A stretch of DNA of 64,000 nt from Chloroflexi bacterium OLB15 (GTDB taxonomy: Bacteria > Chloroflexota > Anaerolineae > Aggregatilineales > Phototrophicaceae). The stretch's first letter is position 1; each line of letters starts with the position of its first letter. The translations under genes and the position numbers were made by a program. The notes beneath the pieces are model-generated. The model did not search any database, was not told the DNA's origin, and was given only the letters and a program-made list of their open reading frames with translations. The stretch covers positions 1 to 64,000 of the forward strand of contig LMZS01000015.1 of NCBI GenBank assembly GCA_001567085.1, written 5' to 3'. Below are positions 53,932 to 61,026 of this stretch, one piece after another.

Positions 53932-54371
53932 CAGAGATTATCTTTCTTACGCCTACGCGCGCGGCGTTTGCGCTTGGCTAAACCGTCCTGTAAAAGCTGA
54001 TTGAGCGCTTTGATGCCGGGCAGGGGTTTGTAGATTAGAAAATCAGCGCGAGACTTGCGTAATAGCGAGCGTTCATCTTTCGCAGAGAAGTGATAGGCTG
54101 TCATGAGTATGATCACCATATCCCCTAATACTGGGCTGCTGCGCAGGCGAGCGCTAACGCCCACGCCATCTATTTCACCGGGCAGGCGAATATCCAACAG
54201 CGCCAATTCAGGGTGGTCACCATTAATGCGATTGGCATCAACATCGTCTATCCACGAAACAGTATCTTCACCGTTGGTGAAAGCGACTCCGCTTACGCCC
54301 ATCGTTTCGGTCATTGCCATCAGCATTTCGTAAAGATCAGGTTCGTCTTCAACAACCATCCAGCTAGCCAT
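53931..54371 (-). CDS. Response regulator receiver protein with basic tail
   Basis: A 146-residue receiver domain: acidic residues at E8, D9 and E10, phospho-acceptor Asp in LALLDIRLPG (about D60), a switch Thr in LMTAYH and the conserved Lys in IYKPLPG. The last 15 residues are almost all Arg/Lys (AKRKRRARRRKKDNL), which could bind nucleic acid. No HTH output domain. It heads the unit with the LsrG-like protein and Fe-ADH and is divergent from the ECF sigma gene. Confidence 0.88.
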   Translation of the reverse strand: MASWMVVEDEPDLYEMLMAMTETMGVSGVAFTNGEDTVSWIDDVDANRINGDHPELALLDIRLPGEIDGVGVSARLRSSPVLGDMVIILMTAYHFSAKDERSLLRKSRADFLIYKPLPGIKALNQLLQDGLAKRKRRARRRKKDNL

Positions 54372-54464
54372 ATCCCGTCCCGTCGTTTGCGGAAACAGAA
54401 GTGAAATGTGGTGTTTTGAACAAAGCTCCTACAAACTCCGTATTAAGCAACAGGAGCTGAGGTA

Positions 54465-55067
54465 ATGCCCGAATTAGAAACGCTGCTTTTAGAGCGCGCA
54501 TGCCAAGGTGATTTCGAGGCATTCGCTCAACTTCAAGAGCTTTTAGAGCCATCATTGCGCCGGTTTATCCGTCGTTTGATTGGTTCTCACGATTCGGAAG
54601 ACGATATCGTACAAACAGTATTTATCTCATTATATAGAAACATGCACAAAATCTCGCCACCTGAGAATTTACGACCTTACGTTTTCCGAATGGTACGCAA
54701 TCGCTGTTACGACGAACTGCGCGCCGCTGGAAAGTGGAAGAGCGTTTCTATGGATGACGATGCAGTTGAAGTGTACGTGTCCTTTAATGCATCTGCAAGC
54801 GAACCACAGCCTGAAGATGTGAGTCACTGGCTGTTATTACAACTGGAAGTACGCGAAGCGATGGAGAAATTACCCGAACTTCAGAGACAAACACTAATTC
54901 TTTTCGCGGAGGAAGAAATGAGCTATGCCGAAATAGCAGAGGCGATGGACACGAGTATTGGAACCGTGAAATCGCGTTTACATCACGCTAAAAAGACGCT
55001 GCGCGGGCTGTTGAAGCCAGAAACATTACAAGCTATCGAATCATCGTTAGGCATAGATGAAGAATAA
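54465..55067 (+). CDS. ECF-type RNA polymerase sigma factor
   Basis: A 200-residue sigma-70 family protein with region 2 (FEAFAQLQELLEPSLRRFIRRL, then SEDDIVQTVFISLYRNM) and region 4 (LPELQRQTLILFAEEEMSYAEIAEAMDTSIGTVKSRLHHAKKTL). GAGGT precedes the ATG. There is no linked membrane anti-sigma factor; the next gene encodes a soluble protein of unknown function that may be its partner or regulator. Confidence 0.95.
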   Translation: MPELETLLLERACQGDFEAFAQLQELLEPSLRRFIRRLIGSHDSEDDIVQTVFISLYRNMHKISPPENLRPYVFRMVRNRCYDELRAAGKWKSVSMDDDAVEVYVSFNASASEPQPEDVSHWLLLQLEVREAMEKLPELQRQTLILFAEEEMSYAEIAEAMDTSIGTVKSRLHHAKKTLRGLLKPETLQAIESSLGIDEE

Positions 55068-55094
55068 TCGCTACGGCGACAGGGAGGGAAGATC

Positions 55095-55661
55095 ATGGAT
55101 GAAAATCTGAACAAGACAGTGCAGCAACTTTTACTGGCGTTCAAATCGCTGCAAAAATCGGTTGAAAAAAGCCTGCTTACCGGCATTGCCGATGGCACAG
55201 GAGCAACGGCTATACGCGGCTATCAGCGGCTGCAAGCGCGGGCGAAAGAGCTTATGCCCGACGATTTCTTCATCACCGAAGTGCTGGTTCTTGATGTTGA
55301 AGAAGATGCCGATGACGACAAAAATCTGGCACAGGTGAATTTGTTGTCCTCACAGGCAGTAGACTATCTTGAGGGGCTGTATAAAGCACAGGCAAAAGCG
55401 GCGGCAAAAGCAGACTTTGAAGAAATCGGCTATAGCCTCCGCGATCTGGGGCAGGAAATTCAAGAGCAGGTCATGAATATGACTCGCAAAACGCTGAAGC
55501 GTGCGGTCGCGAATATTGACATCAGCGTAGACCCACGCAAAGACCCATTCCCGCCCATGCCACCCACCCCACCGGAACCGCCAGAACCGCCTCAGCCACC
55601 GGCGCCGCCGTCTACCGGGCCAAGCGTGGAAGACCCGATGGCCGACGACAACTTAATCTAG
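55095..55661 (+). CDS. Uncharacterised soluble protein with proline-rich tail, linked to the ECF sigma gene
   Basis: Not recognised. A 188-residue protein: a helical N-terminal part (1-60, with VQQLLLAFKSLQKSVEKSL), an acidic stretch (LDVEEDADDDKN near 77-88), another helical region (about 90-145) and a C-terminal tail of Pro/Glu repeats (PPTPPEPPEPPQPPAPP). No signal peptide or membrane segment. It begins 27 bases after the sigma gene with a GGGAGG-type ribosome binding site, so the two form an operon. A role as a sigma regulator is a guess from position only. Confidence 0.6.
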   Translation: MDENLNKTVQQLLLAFKSLQKSVEKSLLTGIADGTGATAIRGYQRLQARAKELMPDDFFITEVLVLDVEEDADDDKNLAQVNLLSSQAVDYLEGLYKAQAKAAAKADFEEIGYSLRDLGQEIQEQVMNMTRKTLKRAVANIDISVDPRKDPFPPMPPTPPEPPEPPQPPAPPSTGPSVEDPMADDNLI

Positions 55662-55670
55662 CGCCAGCGA

Positions 55671-55738
55671 TGGCACGAGCTTTGAGTGAGAGGTGTTATC
55701 TACAAGACACTCTCGCCGCCATGTCAGCGTAAGTGCCA
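55671..55738 (+). other. Structured element in the 55.66-55.97 kb gap
   Basis: TGGCAC (55671-55676) can pair with GTGCCA (55733-55738), enclosing a second stem GAGAGGTGT (55688-55696) / ACACTCTC (55707-55714, one bulge). It starts 9 bases after the sigma-operon stop, so it may be a 3'-UTR structure. No known RNA family recognised. The rest of this 311-base gap holds a terminator at 55778-55813 and otherwise shows nothing clear. Confidence 0.3.
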
Positions 55739-55777
55739 GAAGCGTGCTCATCAGCTACAATTCACGTTAATCTGACA

Positions 55778-55813
55778 AAATAGGGAAGTGTCTTGAAAGG
55801 TACTTCCCTATTT
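55778..55813 (+). terminator. Rho-independent terminator after the sigma-factor operon
   Basis: Perfect 12-bp arms AAATAGGGAAGT (55778-55789) and ACTTCCCTATTT (55802-55813) around a 12-base loop, followed by further T residues. The A-rich 5' flank means it could also work on the minus strand. Confidence 0.85.
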
Positions 55814-55972
55814 TTGCTTCACCTCTGCATCCAATCGCAAATGATCCAAAGCGGTTTTGGATACAATGAATTGTTTCAACTCACAAAGCCTCTGATAATG
55901 TAAACAGTGATATTTGTCATGATTATGCTATGATTAAGCGCTAAGGAACGTAGAAGATAAAGGTGGTGCACC

Positions 55973-56689
55973 ATAAAACCACTCATTGGTATTCCCACAT
56001 TTCATGACACCACGCTGCCCGGCCAAATGCCGGAACGCTTTGCCATGAGCCGGCCTTATCTCATTGCGTTAGAGGCCGCTGGAGCAGCGCCAATTTTACT
56101 GCCGCTCGCGCTAGGTAAAGACACCCTGAAAGACCTGTTTAGCCGTCTGGATGGGCTGTTTCTAGGGGGTGGAGGCGATGTAAACCCCGCCTGTTACGAT
56201 CGGGTGCAGCATCCAAAAACCGAGGGCATTGACAGCCTTAGGGATGAAACCGAGCTGCTGCTTACCAAATGGGCGCTGGAGGCCGATCTCCCACTGCTTG
56301 GAGTATGCCGGGGCACGCAAACCCTGAATGTGGCTGCTGGCGGCACGCTGATTCAAGATGTAAGCGATCAGGTGCCAAACGCGATTCGCCACCAATATTC
56401 TCCTGAGAAACCGCGTGATTTCGTCGCGCATGGGGTGGAGACTGTACAGGGAACCCGCTTACGCCAGATTTTAGGCCCTACAGCACGGGTGAACAGCTTC
56501 CATCATCAAGCGGTAGAGACCACAGCGCCGGGATTCGCCGTTTCAGCAATTGCCTCAGATGGCGTGGTTGAAGCGATTGAACTTCCGTCAAACCGCTTTG
56601 TGGTTGGCGTACAGTGGCATCCCGAAAGCCTGATCTCCTTTGATCCGGGCATGTTGTCGCTGTTCAAATCGTTTATCCAGGCAGCGTAA
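55973..56689 (+). CDS. Class I glutamine amidotransferase-like gamma-glutamyl hydrolase (PuuD/peptidase C26 type), with an AUA start
   Basis: A 238-residue hydrolase. The nucleophile is in GVCRGTQTLNVAAGG (C112) and the catalytic His-x-Glu in VQWHPES. Family members hydrolyse gamma-glutamyl amides. The conserved N-terminus KPLIGIPTF lies upstream of the first ATG (56027). The only sensible start for it is ATA at 55973, which sits 5 bases after an excellent AAAGGTGGT ribosome binding site and just after an in-frame stop at 55958. So this gene has an AUA start, an ATG-to-ATA mutation or a base-call error. It heads the five-gene ATP-grasp cluster. Confidence 0.82.
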   Translation: MKPLIGIPTFHDTTLPGQMPERFAMSRPYLIALEAAGAAPILLPLALGKDTLKDLFSRLDGLFLGGGGDVNPACYDRVQHPKTEGIDSLRDETELLLTKWALEADLPLLGVCRGTQTLNVAAGGTLIQDVSDQVPNAIRHQYSPEKPRDFVAHGVETVQGTRLRQILGPTARVNSFHHQAVETTAPGFAVSAIASDGVVEAIELPSNRFVVGVQWHPESLISFDPGMLSLFKSFIQAA

Positions 56690-56704
56690 CTCGGCGGAGC
56701 GAGA

Positions 56705-57853
56705 ATGCTGCTCCCGACATACCCTCAATACCCTGAATGCCCTACCCTGCTGCCAACCCCGGTGCGGATGCATGCATCCAATCAATATACGGGGCGCGGC
56801 GTGGTTATTGCATTTATTGATTCCGGGTTTTATCCGCATCCAGATATTGCCAGTCGCGTTCTATGCCACGCAGATGCTACAACGGCTGCGGTCACTGAAG
56901 GCACACGCTATGGAAAACCAGCCTGGTATAGCTGGCACGGGCAAATGACCAGCGTGATCGCGGCTGGCGATGGGCACATGAGTAACGGTCAATATCAGGG
57001 GCTTGCGCCAGATGCCAGGCTAGTGCTGGTGAAGGTTTCCAACCCACGCAAGCGCATCAAAGAAACTGATATCCTGCGTGGCCTGCGGTGGGTGATTCAT
57101 AACGCCGAACGTTTCAATATTCGCATCGTCAACCTCTCGGTGGGTGGCGACTTTCCAAGTAACGACCCTGACCATCCGATTCACCAGGCGGTGCGCACAC
57201 TCACGCAGATGCAGGTTGTCGTTGTAGCAGCGGCAGGTAACAAAGGGCTGCCCTTACTTACACCGCCTGCAAGCGCCGCTGAGGCTATCACAGTGGGTGG
57301 AATAAATGACCACAACTCGCTAAATCCGGCGTTGTGGCGCCTGTATCCTAACAACTGGGGGCAGGCGCTCGATGGCGGGCACAAGCCTGAAGTGCTGGCG
57401 CCTGCCGCGTGGATTGCCTCCCCCTTTCTGCCCGGCACAAAAATTGCCCGTGAAGCCTACTGGCTTGGGCAAATTTTAAATGCAGGGGATAATGAGCGTG
57501 AAGTTCAGCGATTGATCCGCTCCGGCCGTCAGGATTTAGGCCTTAGCACGAAAGCGGCAGCAACCCCTACTCAACAAGTCTATACGTCACTTCAAGCGCA
57601 GGTTGCGTCTCATAAAGTAGTTGATGCAAACTATCAATTTGTAGACGGCACTTCTGTAGCCGCGGCAATCATCAGCTCAGTAGCCGCGCAAATGCTGGAA
57701 GCAAACCCACGCCTTTCACCCCAAGAGGTAAAGTATTTAATGATGACAACAGCGAAGCCGTTACCAGATGAACCCGAAGAAATGCAAGGCGCAGGCTTAG
57801 TTGACGCGCGGGCGGCGGTGCAACTGGCCGCGATGACGGCAACCCCCTCATGA
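56705..57853 (+). CDS. Subtilisin-family (S8) serine protease, cytoplasmic
   Basis: A 382-residue S8 peptidase with a full catalytic set: D39 in FIDSGFYPHPD, H78 in WHGQMTSVIAAG, oxyanion N179 in AAAGNKG and S317 in VDGTSVAAAI. There is no signal peptide and almost no prodomain, so it acts inside the cell. A 60-residue insertion lies before the Ser region (about 240-305). It begins 15 bases after the amidotransferase-type gene and overlaps the esterase gene by 4 bases (ATGA). In this cluster it may process a peptide substrate of the two ATP-grasp ligases. Confidence 0.93.
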   Translation: MLLPTYPQYPECPTLLPTPVRMHASNQYTGRGVVIAFIDSGFYPHPDIASRVLCHADATTAAVTEGTRYGKPAWYSWHGQMTSVIAAGDGHMSNGQYQGLAPDARLVLVKVSNPRKRIKETDILRGLRWVIHNAERFNIRIVNLSVGGDFPSNDPDHPIHQAVRTLTQMQVVVVAAAGNKGLPLLTPPASAAEAITVGGINDHNSLNPALWRLYPNNWGQALDGGHKPEVLAPAAWIASPFLPGTKIAREAYWLGQILNAGDNEREVQRLIRSGRQDLGLSTKAAATPTQQVYTSLQAQVASHKVVDANYQFVDGTSVAAAIISSVAAQMLEANPRLSPQEVKYLMMTTAKPLPDEPEEMQGAGLVDARAAVQLAAMTATPS

Positions 57854-58569
57854 ACCGCGAATATCACCGCTGGTACAGCCCGGCGCTTAACCGGGATATG
57901 GAGTTATTGGTATTCGGGCACTCTGGCGCGCGGGCGCTGATATTTCCGACATCAAAAGGCAAGTTCTACGAGTGGGAAGATCGCGGCATGATCAACGCGC
58001 TCGCTGAATCTATCAACAATGGTTGGTTACAGCTTTATTGTGTAGACAGCGTAGATGAGGAAAGCTGGTATTGTTACTGGGCGCATCCTTCCGGCAGAGC
58101 GCAGCGCCACCAGGCTTATGATCATTATCTGCGTAATGAAGTGCTGCCTTTTAGCGAAAGAAAGAATGGCAACCCGTTTCTAATAAGCATGGGCGCCAGT
58201 TTTGGCGGCTACCACGCTATGAATTTTGGCCTGCGTTATCCGCAGCAGGTAAGCCGCATTTTGGCTATGAGCGGGCTATACGATATTCGGCGCTTTGCAG
58301 CCGGGTATTACGACGATAATGTGTACTTCAATAACCCTGTAGACTATATTCCTAACGAGAATAACCCTGAGCGGCTTTACTGGCTGCAACGACAGGATAT
58401 TATTATCGCTTGTGGGCGTGAAGATTCGCTAATGCCCAATGGGCGCACGCTCTCAGAGAAATTATGGCAAAAAGGGATTGGCAACGCCCTGCGTGAATGG
58501 GACGGTTGGGCGCACGATTGGCCCTTCTGGCAGCAGATGGTATTACACTATATTTCCGGTCATGATTAG
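57850..58569 (+). CDS. Esterase-D/putative-esterase family alpha/beta hydrolase
   Basis: A 239-residue cytoplasmic hydrolase with nucleophile S117 in SMGASFGGYHAMNF, a likely acid in CGREDSLMPN and a His in WDGWAHDWPFW. It lacks a signal peptide, unlike mycolyl-transferase relatives. The family cleaves small esters or thioesters, or acts as an acyl-transferase. It is translationally coupled to the subtilase gene upstream and lies 27 bases before the ATP-grasp gene, so it belongs to the same pathway. Confidence 0.88.
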   Translation: MNREYHRWYSPALNRDMELLVFGHSGARALIFPTSKGKFYEWEDRGMINALAESINNGWLQLYCVDSVDEESWYCYWAHPSGRAQRHQAYDHYLRNEVLPFSERKNGNPFLISMGASFGGYHAMNFGLRYPQQVSRILAMSGLYDIRRFAAGYYDDNVYFNNPVDYIPNENNPERLYWLQRQDIIIACGREDSLMPNGRTLSEKLWQKGIGNALREWDGWAHDWPFWQQMVLHYISGHD

Positions 58570-58596
58570 AGATTTTCTGGAATAGAAGGGTTTACG

Positions 58597-59547
58597 ATGC
58601 CAGGCAAACAGGCTGAACCACTGAAAGTAGGAGTCATTGTTGGCCGCGAATGGTCATGGCCACCCGCCTTCATAAACGAAGTCAATCTGCGCGGCGAAGG
58701 TGTAACTGCCGAGTACGTACAGCTTGGCGGCACGCGCATGGATGAATTGGTACCTTATCGGGTAATTGTGGATCGCATCTCGCATGAAGTGCCTTATTAC
58801 CGCGCGTATTTGAAGTATGCCGCGCTGCAAGGCGTGAAGGTGATTAACGATCCCTTTATGTGGGCATCAGATGATAAGTTTTTTGATGCCGCGCTGGCTA
58901 CAAAGCTCGGCGTGGTATCACCGAAAACATTGGTGCTGCCCAATAAAGATTACATTCCTGGCATCGTTCCAAATGAAAGCCTGCGTAACCTGATTTACCC
59001 GATGGATTGGGGATGGATAGCCGAGTATGTAGGCGTTCCCTGTATCCTGAAAGACGCGCACGGCGGCGGATGGCGTGATGTTTATGTAGTGCGTTCGATA
59101 GACGAACTCATTTCCCAGTTCAACCAATCTGGCCTGCTGACCATGATTGTCCAAGAATTTATCGAGTGGGAAAATTACGCGCGCTGCATGGTTTTAGGGC
59201 AAGAAGAAGTTCACGTCATGAAGTACGATCCCCGTGAGCGCAGATACCATGACGAGCATGATTTTTCGCCAACCCTTGAAAAAAGGATCATCGAAGACGC
59301 TCTAAAACTTTGCCGCGCGTTAGGCTACGACATGAATACGGTTGAGTTTGCTATTCGCGATGGCATCCCTTACGCTATTGATTTCATGAATCCAGCGCCA
59401 GATATGGATGTGAATTCGTTGGGCAGCCGCCATTTCCAATGGATGGTGGAACACATGGCCGATCTGGTGATTAAGCTGGCAAAATCCGAAAAGACGACCC
59501 GCGAACGTTACGTTTGGGGAAGCCTAACCCAAAAAGCTGGCAAATAA
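58597..59547 (+). CDS. ATP-grasp ligase (RimK-like)
   Basis: A 316-residue enzyme of the ATP-grasp fold that would join a carboxylate to an amine via an acyl phosphate. ATP-binding segments are VPCILKDAHGGGWRDVYVV (about 149-167) and IVQEFIEWENYARCMVLG. The metal-binding end is NTVEFAIRDGIPYAIDFMNP, with Glu and Asn at the usual places. The N-terminal 110 residues form a pre-ATP-grasp domain (VGVIVGREWSWPPAFINEV). Substrates are unknown. The next gene encodes a second ligase 3 bases away. Confidence 0.88.
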   Translation: MPGKQAEPLKVGVIVGREWSWPPAFINEVNLRGEGVTAEYVQLGGTRMDELVPYRVIVDRISHEVPYYRAYLKYAALQGVKVINDPFMWASDDKFFDAALATKLGVVSPKTLVLPNKDYIPGIVPNESLRNLIYPMDWGWIAEYVGVPCILKDAHGGGWRDVYVVRSIDELISQFNQSGLLTMIVQEFIEWENYARCMVLGQEEVHVMKYDPRERRYHDEHDFSPTLEKRIIEDALKLCRALGYDMNTVEFAIRDGIPYAIDFMNPAPDMDVNSLGSRHFQWMVEHMADLVIKLAKSEKTTRERYVWGSLTQKAGK

Positions 59548-59550
59548 ATC

Positions 59551-60903
59551 ATGTCTAGCGAAGTTGTCGAACGCTATCACAGTTTGCTCACGAACGATAC
59601 CGCAGCGCACGCTGTTGAGCAGATGAATGCCGGGCTAAAGAAGCGTAAATGCTTCTTTGGCGAACGCCCCCTGTGTACAGTATTACGCCCAAATTTCTAT
59701 ACGCCAGAGCAGTGGGCATACTTGAAATCAGAGACCGAGATTCTGCTTGGCGCATTCCGTAAAGCCCATTCAGCCTGCATCACCGATATGAGTTTCAGGT
59801 CTCAGCTCGATCTTGAATCCTATGAAGAAGAATTGTTTAGCCTGGCGATTGGCTTTGAAGTTCCCTGGACAACATCACGCCTGGACTCGTTTTTCATCTT
59901 AGAAGACCTATCGCTCAAATTTGTTGAGTACAACGCCGAAACGCCAGCAGGCATCGCCTATGATGATGCGGTTGCTGATACCTTCATGGAACTCGACATT
60001 TTCAAACAGTTCAATGAGTATTACCACACACGCACCTTCCCTGTCCGGCAAGGGCTGTATACGTCGTTGGCTGAGGCTTATCGCCAATGGGGGGGCACCA
60101 ATAAGCCCAATATTGCAATTGTGGATTGGGCAGATGTTCCTACGCTGAACGAACATGAACTGTGCAAGCAGCATTTTGAAGCTGAAGGTTCAGCGGTTGT
60201 GCTGGCTGATCCGCGCAGTCTTGAATATCGCTCCGGCAAACTTTATTCCGAACACGGCTTCCCTATTGACCTGATCTATAAACGCGTGCTATCCAGCGAA
60301 TTGATCGAGCGCATGGGCATAGATAATCCAATTGTGCATGCGCTTCGCGACCAGGCCGTTTGCATGTCGAATGCATTTAGCGCCAAGCTGATGGCAAAAA
60401 AGGCAAGTTTCGCGCTGCTTAGTGACGAGCGTAACCACTCGTTATTCTCTGCTGAAGAATTACGGGCCATAGAGGCGCATATTCCCTGGACACGGCGGGT
60501 TAGTGAGCGGAATACGCATTTTCACGGACGCGCAGTTGATCTGGTGCCATTTATCGCTGAAAACAAAGACCGGTTGGTCTTGAAGCCGAATGATGAATAT
60601 GGCGGCAAAGGTGTCGTAATCGGATGGGAAACCAGTCCGGAAAATTGGGGCGAAACCATCCTCTCGGCGCTCAGAAATCCCTATGTCGTGCAAGAGCGCG
60701 TGAGAATCGCTTATGACGACTATCCTGCGTTTATAGACGGTCAGATAGACATTAGCCCCCGTTTGGTGGACGCTGATCCCTTTGTCTTTTTTGGTCGCAC
60801 AACCAGCGGGTGCATGACCCGCTTGTCATCGTCATCGCTGCTCAATGTAACCGCTGGCGGTGGCTCGATTGTGCCCTCATTTATCATCTACAAACGCACC
60901 TGA
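59551..60903 (+). CDS. Circularly permuted ATP-grasp protein (glutathionylspermidine-synthase-like)
   Basis: A 450-residue ligase-like protein. KFVEYNAETPAGIAYDD (about 128-144) corresponds to the metal-binding end of ATP-grasp, appearing before the ATP-binding LKPNDEYGGKGVVIGWE (about 346-362). This order shows the circular permutation seen in glutathionylspermidine synthase and related peptide ligases. There is no CHAP amidase domain. The C-terminus (TRLSSSSLLNVTAGGGSIVPSFII) closes the fold. It ends the cluster and is followed by a strong terminator. Confidence 0.87.
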   Translation: MSSEVVERYHSLLTNDTAAHAVEQMNAGLKKRKCFFGERPLCTVLRPNFYTPEQWAYLKSETEILLGAFRKAHSACITDMSFRSQLDLESYEEELFSLAIGFEVPWTTSRLDSFFILEDLSLKFVEYNAETPAGIAYDDAVADTFMELDIFKQFNEYYHTRTFPVRQGLYTSLAEAYRQWGGTNKPNIAIVDWADVPTLNEHELCKQHFEAEGSAVVLADPRSLEYRSGKLYSEHGFPIDLIYKRVLSSELIERMGIDNPIVHALRDQAVCMSNAFSAKLMAKKASFALLSDERNHSLFSAEELRAIEAHIPWTRRVSERNTHFHGRAVDLVPFIAENKDRLVLKPNDEYGGKGVVIGWETSPENWGETILSALRNPYVVQERVRIAYDDYPAFIDGQIDISPRLVDADPFVFFGRTTSGCMTRLSSSSLLNVTAGGGSIVPSFIIYKRT

Positions 60904-60934
60904 TCCTACAAAGTTATTCACCGCATAGATAAAC

Positions 60935-60970
60935 AAAAGCGGCGCTGCCAAACTGAACAGCGCCGCTTTT
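60935..60970. terminator. Bidirectional rho-independent terminator
   Basis: A perfect 13-bp stem AAAAGCGGCGCTG (60935-60947) / CAGCGCCGCTTTT (60958-60970) with a 10-base loop. A and T runs on both flanks let it work in both directions between the convergent ATP-grasp operon and the PKD/WD40 gene. A second 8-bp hairpin lies just beyond, at 60986-60993 / 61003-61010, towards the PKD gene. Confidence 0.9.
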
Positions 60971-61026
60971 CATACACTATGACGAATGGCGCGCTACATC
61001 AACGCGCCATCCCAGGAAAGTAACAA

